From contig JAHQYN010000015.1 in assembly GCA_024421085.1 (NCBI GenBank), forward strand, positions 1-46,045: a DNA stretch of 46,045 nucleotides. The letters are read 5' to 3'. Of the stretch, positions 43,372-46,045 are shown in pieces. The DNA is from Acidimicrobiia bacterium. Its GTDB lineage: Bacteria; Actinomycetota; Acidimicrobiia; Acidimicrobiales; Aldehydirespiratoraceae. The notes beneath the pieces were generated by a model. It saw nothing but the letters and a program-made list of their open reading frames with translations. It made no database searches and had not been told where the DNA came from. A program made the position numbers and the translations under genes. How positions within the stretch are numbered: position 1 is the first letter of the stretch; the number at the start of each line of letters is the position of its first letter.

Positions 43372-43623
43372 GTGCCAGTGGCCACTGTCCATCTCCAAGC
43401 CGATCACCGTCGATTCACCGGCGGTGAGAAGGTCTTGGCAGTCAACGGCGACACCGTCGGCGACCTGATCAGAGAACTGGAACGCCGATACCCGGGCCTC
43501 GGCCCGTTGTTGACCGACGGTGCCAGCGTGGCCATCAATGGCGAGTTGATCTCCAACGGAGTCTTCGAGAAGGTCGACGAGTCCACAGAGGTCTACTTCG
43601 TGGCACCTATCTCGGGCGGTTGA
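43372..43623 (+). CDS. MoaD/ThiS-type sulfur carrier protein
   Basis: An 83-residue beta-grasp protein ending FVAPISGG, the C-terminal Gly-Gly that is adenylated and thiocarboxylated. The core VNGDTVGDLIRELERRYPGL and VAINGELISN fits MoaD-like small subunits of molybdopterin synthase. GTG 43372 or 43378 may be the start. It lies 12 bases after the hydroxylase large subunit, so a supply role for molybdenum cofactor in this operon is inferred. No MoaE is seen beside it. Confidence 0.85.
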   Translation: MPVATVHLQADHRRFTGGEKVLAVNGDTVGDLIRELERRYPGLGPLLTDGASVAINGELISNGVFEKVDESTEVYFVAPISGG

Positions 43624-43694
43624 CACGCAACCGTCGGGCGGGCGTTTGGGCGGGGTCGCGGGCGGGCGTTTGGGTGCTTGTCGCAGCGGGGATG

Positions 43695-43700
43695 TAGAGT
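43695..43700 (+). promoter_or_regulatory. Candidate -10 TAGAGT for gpx
   Basis: TAGAGT lies 30 nt before ATG 43731, and AGGGAG (43721-43726) provides a ribosome site. Two direct repeats of GGGCGGGCGTTTGGG, 24 bp apart (about 43636-43674), lie just upstream. Confidence 0.4.
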
Positions 43701-43730
43701 CGGGTCCGACTTCGAGACCAAGGGAGACCG

Positions 43731-44207
43731 ATGGCACACTTTCACGGGTTTGAAATGACATCACTGGAAGGTGAACGGGTGGCGCTCGCGACGTTCGCCG
43801 ACGGGGCCTGCCTAGTCGTCAACGTCGCCTCCGCTTGAGGCCTCACGAAACAGTACGCAGGTCTGCGTACGCTCCACAACGGAGGCCACGGTGTCTACGT
43901 TCTGGGCTTCCCGTGCAACCAGTTCGCGGGCCAGGAATCGGGCAGCGCCGAAGAGATCCGAGCCTTCGTCGATGAGAACTACAACGTCAACTTCCCGATG
44001 TTCGCCAAGATCGATGTCAACGGCGATGACGCTGCCGACCTCTACAAATGGCTCAAGGCTCAACACCCCGGCGACGGGGACTCACCGGACATCCAATGGA
44101 ATTTCGAGAAGTTTCTCGTCAACTCCGACGGAGAAGTGGTCGCACGGTTCGCGCCCGGGGTCACCCCCGAAGAAGTCACCGAACAGTTGCCCAACCTGCT
44201 GAAATAG
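43731..44207 (+). CDS. Glutathione peroxidase, selenocysteine-containing (in-frame UGA)
   Basis: A 158-residue glutathione peroxidase if the TGA at 43836-43838 is read as selenocysteine at residue 36. Before it stands LVVNVASA, after it GLTKQYAGLRTLHN: exactly the NVAS-(C/U)-GLT active site. The rest of the catalytic tetrad is intact: Gln in LGFPCNQFAGQE, and Trp and Asn in IQWNFEKFLVN. Length is normal for the family and there is no other stop or shift. ATG 43731 has AGGGAG five bases upstream. A hairpin of the bacterial SECIS type starts at the base after the UGA. It would reduce peroxides with thiols. A pseudogene is the alternative, but a single stop at this one codon plus the hairpin argues strongly against it. 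Confidence 0.93.
43839..43887 (+). promoter_or_regulatory. Bacterial SECIS element in gpx
   Basis: Directly after the UGA, GGCCTC (43839-43844) pairs with GAGGCC (43882-43887). Inside, GTACGCA (43853-43859) pairs with TGCGTAC (43864-43870), leaving a GGTC loop (43860-43863). The loop and its closing pairs (GCAGGTCTGC) equal, from memory, the apical part of the E. coli fdhF SECIS bound by SelB. The loop begins 21 nt after the UGA, within the usual range. The hairpin is also coding sequence. Confidence 0.88.
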
Positions 44208-44218
44208 AGGCACGCACG

Positions 44219-44695
44219 ATGACCCCACAAGACCTCGTTGAGATTGAGCAGATCAAACGACTCAAATACAAGTACCTGCGCCTGCTCGACCAGCACCTGT
44301 TTCAAGAGATGCGGTCGGTTCTCAGCGACGATGTGACCGTCCGCTACAGCGACGGGAAATACTCCTACGACGGAATCGAAGCCGTGATCGGCTTCCTGAC
44401 AGACTCGATGGGATCAGAGAACTTCCTGTCGAGCCATTCCTGCCACCATCCTGAGATCACCCTCAACGGCGACGGCACCGCCACCGGAATCTGGAAGCTC
44501 GAAGACCAGGTGATCATCGGCGAGCACAACATCACCGTGCGCGGCGCGGCGTTCTACTACGACGAATACGTCAAGACCGCGGCGGGTTGGCGGATCAGGA
44601 CCACCGGCTACCGCCGGATCTTTGAGGAGATGCATCCCCGCTCCGCCATCGAGGGGCTCAACCTGGTAGCCACCTGGTTCGGCGGCGAAGCCTAG
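44219..44695 (+). CDS. NTF2-like / SnoaL-like protein
   Basis: A 158-residue protein of the NTF2-like cone fold. It opens with the helix LVEIEQIKRLKYKYLRLLDQ, followed by LFQEMRSVLSDDVTVRYSDG and SHSCHHPEITLNGDGTATGI, then FYYDEYVKTAAGWRIRTTGY, the usual last strands. Similar proteins act as dehydratases, isomerases or binding proteins for steroids and polyketides; the reaction is not clear. ATG 44219 is 11 bases after the gpx stop, so it may share the gpx transcript. Confidence 0.8.
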   Translation: MTPQDLVEIEQIKRLKYKYLRLLDQHLFQEMRSVLSDDVTVRYSDGKYSYDGIEAVIGFLTDSMGSENFLSSHSCHHPEITLNGDGTATGIWKLEDQVIIGEHNITVRGAAFYYDEYVKTAAGWRIRTTGYRRIFEEMHPRSAIEGLNLVATWFGGEA

Positions 44696-44786
44696 TAAGC
44701 CGGCGCCGGCCACATCAAGGCAACCAAGCATGCGCACACCTATCAAGGTTGCACTCCGCATGATCGGCAATCTCGGTGCTGGGAAG

Positions 44787-45170
44787 CTACGGGGTGATTG
44801 CTACCGTTGCGTCGATCTCGACCAGCATTTCAGCTTGGGGTAGTCCGGTTTCAACTGTGGTGCGCGCTGGGTAGGGGGCCTTGAAGTACCCGGCATACAC
44901 GTCGTTCATTCCCTCGAAGTTCTCCATCGTTGTGAGGTAGACGCGGACCTGCACAGCATCGTTCAATTGACATCCCGCGGCCCGAGCTACCGCGGCGAGG
45001 TTGTCGAGCGTTTGTCTGGTCTGTGATTGGATGTCGGAACCAGCTAAGGTGCCGTTCTTGTCATAAGGGCCTTGGCCGGAGAGAAAGGCCAAGCCATTGT
45101 ATTTGATGGCCGATGAGTATGGCCCGGCGGCGGGAGGCACATCCGTAGCTGTGACGGCTTGTCGAGTCAT
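44787..45170 (-). CDS. RidA family reactive-intermediate deaminase
   Basis: A 127-residue RidA/YjgF protein. Family marks are VPPAAGPYSSAIKYNGLAFL, SGQGPYDKNGTLAG, the YPARTTVETGLPQ stretch (with the substrate-binding Arg) and MLVEIDATVAITP at the end with its Glu. RidA hydrolyses reactive enamines and imines made by PLP enzymes. ATG 45170 has AGGAAAGGA upstream; the longer frame from 45359 runs into an amidohydrolase remnant and is rejected. RidA genes often follow D-aminoacylase genes. Confidence 0.93.
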   Translation of the reverse strand: MTRQAVTATDVPPAAGPYSSAIKYNGLAFLSGQGPYDKNGTLAGSDIQSQTRQTLDNLAAVARAAGCQLNDAVQVRVYLTTMENFEGMNDVYAGYFKAPYPARTTVETGLPQAEMLVEIDATVAITP

Positions 45171-45243
45171 GGGGTTTTCCTTTCCTAGGTGGGCGGCCTC
45201 CATCGGTGGTTGCGACAAGTCGGCCATAATGGCCGGTGAAGAA

Positions 45244-45636
45244 TCAACAACCGAACCGATGGAGGTTTCTAGTATGGCACAGCGTCTGCGTTGTTGGTAA
45301 CTGCCCTTGTCGGCGATCGTGCTGTGGTCGAAGACGACGATATCCGCGTATGTCCCCAACTGAATTCGACCGCGTCCTGATAAGTGCTGTCAGTTTCCCC
45401 GCGATAATTTGTCCAAATTCAGTGGGTTCATCATATTGGGGAGACACGGCGGTGATACTGAAACCCGAGATCCACGGCATCTCGTCTGGTGTTTCTTCAA
45501 GCCAAATTTGCTCGTTCAGACGACATTGACGGTTCTCGGTTACTGAATCAGCGCACGACACGACCAGGGCAGTCGCCACAGAGGCAAGGAGAACGAGTCG
45601 ACTAATTGACTGATGCAATGTCAAGAATCCGCTCAT
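45244..45636 (-). CDS. Putative small lipoprotein, 3' part doubtful
   Basis: A minus-strand frame from 45636 (or 45666). The N-terminus is a lipoprotein signal: a helix ISRLVLLASVATALV and lipobox VVSC at about residue 28. A short domain (NEQIWLEETPDEMPWISG ...) follows. From about 45390 downward the frame overlaps the amidohydrolase remnant in another frame, so the true C-terminus is probably lost. The area is less GC-rich than the rest of the window. No family recognised. Confidence 0.4.
   Translation of the reverse strand: MSGFLTLHQSISRLVLLASVATALVVSCADSVTENRQCRLNEQIWLEETPDEMPWISGFSITAVSPQYDEPTEFGQIIAGKLTALIRTRSNSVGDIRGYRRLRPQHDRRQGQLPTTQTLCHTRNLHRFGC
45297..45389 (-). pseudogene. Remnant of an amidohydrolase (D-aminoacylase-type C-terminus)
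   Basis: About 30 codons on the minus strand read LSGRGRIQLGTYADIVVFDH and then STIADKGSYQ, which is the closing segment of N-acyl-D-amino-acid deacylases and related amidohydrolases. A stop (45392-45390) precedes it and the similarity ends near 45297. It is not a copy of the intact deacylase at 34164, whose equivalent segment reads RGVLKQGYRADVNVIDFDNL. It lies just upstream of RidA on the same strand. Confidence 0.65.
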
Positions 45637-45677
45637 ACCGATCAAGAAGGTCTGAGTTTGTGTCACTCCAGTCGGGT

Positions 45678-46045
45678 ATGAACTCAGTCAAGAGAAGGTA
45701 CCGGTTGGACGTCGCTATCGTCGGGTCTGTGGCGGGGGCCGCCTCGGTTTCCGGGCCAGCGGCTGCCGCCGCGGTGCTGGTCGCTCTTGTTCGCTTTGCT
45801 CACGGGCCGCTTGGCCCTGGCGTCGGCGCGGGTTTGGTGGGCTCAGGTGTGGCGGGGGCCGCCTCGGTGTCCGGGCCAGCGGCTGCCGCCGCGGTGCTGG
45901 TCGCTCTTGTTCGCTTTGCTCACGGGCCGCTTGGCCCTGGTGTCGGCGCGGGTTTGGTGGGCTCAGGTGTGGCGGGGGCCGCCTCGGTCTCCGGGCCAGC
46001 GGCTGCCGCCGATGACGTCTGCGTGGGGCCAGAAGGTGTCGGGGT
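45678..46045 (+). CDS. Repeat-containing hydrophobic protein (3' end outside window)
   Basis: The frame from ATG 45678 (MNSVKRRYRLDVAIVGSVAG) is open to the window edge. It contains 40-residue repeats that begin VAGAASVSGPAAAAAVLVAL and continue VRFAHGPLGPGVGAGLVGSG. The three copies differ only at third codon positions that keep the amino acid, which supports this frame as coding. Each unit has a hydrophobic stretch of about 10-15 residues, so membrane insertion is possible. The third copy changes after 14 residues to DDVCVGPEGVG. No ribosome site is obvious. Family unknown. Confidence 0.55.
   Translation, partial: MNSVKRRYRLDVAIVGSVAGAASVSGPAAAAAVLVALVRFAHGPLGPGVGAGLVGSGVAGAASVSGPAAAAAVLVALVRFAHGPLGPGVGAGLVGSGVAGAASVSGPAAAADDVCVGPEGVG
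45729..46010 (+). repeat. 120-bp tandem repeat, about 2.4 copies
   Basis: Units 45729-45848 and 45849-45968 differ at two bases; a third from 45969 matches for 42 bases and then diverges. The period is exactly 120 bp (40 codons). Confidence 0.93.

Noticed and set aside
43731-44207. Glutathione peroxidase as a pseudogene with a premature stop
   Set aside because: The only stop is a TGA exactly at the catalytic Cys/Sec codon, the remaining frame and tetrad are intact, and a SECIS-like hairpin follows. A random nonsense mutation would not explain these together.

Overview
This window is high-GC DNA spanning the replication-origin region of an actinobacterial chromosome. The gene order is the actinobacterial one: sigM / anti-sigma / trxB / trxA / cwlM-like on one side, then parB, parA, rsmG, jag, yidC, yidD, rnpA, rpmH on the minus strand, then dnaA, dnaN, recF, dciA, gyrB, gyrA, a DUF3566 gene and tRNA-Ile on the plus strand. 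The general gene style (DUF3105 lipoprotein, WS/DGAT acyltransferase, N-acyl-D-amino-acid deacylase, C-ending codons) suggests class Acidimicrobiia, but that placement is an inference.

Layout. 1-5.4 kb: a DUF6049-like exported protein (5' end outside the window), DegV, a small coiled-coil membrane protein, an ECF sigma factor and its membrane anti-sigma factor. 5.5-9.1 kb: an accessory insert inside the otherwise conserved sigM-trxB block, holding an AbiEii-type nucleotidyltransferase pair, a Fic protein, a small monooxygenase, an orphan ribbon-helix-helix gene and a membrane protein. 9.1-11.7 kb: trxB (apparently frameshifted inside a pentapeptide repeat), trxA and a degenerate CwlM-type amidase. 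11.8-17.3 kb: the parB-to-rpmH operon on the minus strand, with two parS sites beside parA. 17.3-19.5 kb: origin candidates on both sides of dnaA. 19.5-28.4 kb: dnaN to tRNA-Ile. 28.4-36 kb: a small membrane ORF, a saccharopine-dehydrogenase-like protein, a DUF3105 lipoprotein, HisN-type phosphatase, WS/DGAT, a lipase-like hydrolase and a D-aminoacylase-type amidohydrolase. 36.0-39.6 kb: a complete two-gene Gabija anti-phage system. 39.7-43.6 kb: a three-subunit molybdenum hydroxylase with its own MoaD-like protein. 43.7-46 kb: a glutathione peroxidase, an NTF2-like protein, RidA, a decayed amidohydrolase and a repeat protein running off the window.

The most striking item is the glutathione peroxidase at 43731-44207. 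Its frame is interrupted by one UGA exactly where the catalytic Cys/Sec belongs. A two-stem hairpin with a GGUC apical loop (a bacterial SECIS) follows at once. Ordinary gene calling would split or truncate this gene. It is best read as a selenoprotein, which implies SelA/SelB/SelC/SelD elsewhere in the genome.

Two trends run through the window. Several genes start 6-9 nt after a TANNNT -10 hexamer with no Shine-Dalgarno sequence, which points to leaderless transcription. In-frame tandem repeats (15, 39, 45 and 120 bp) and other short duplications are unusually common.
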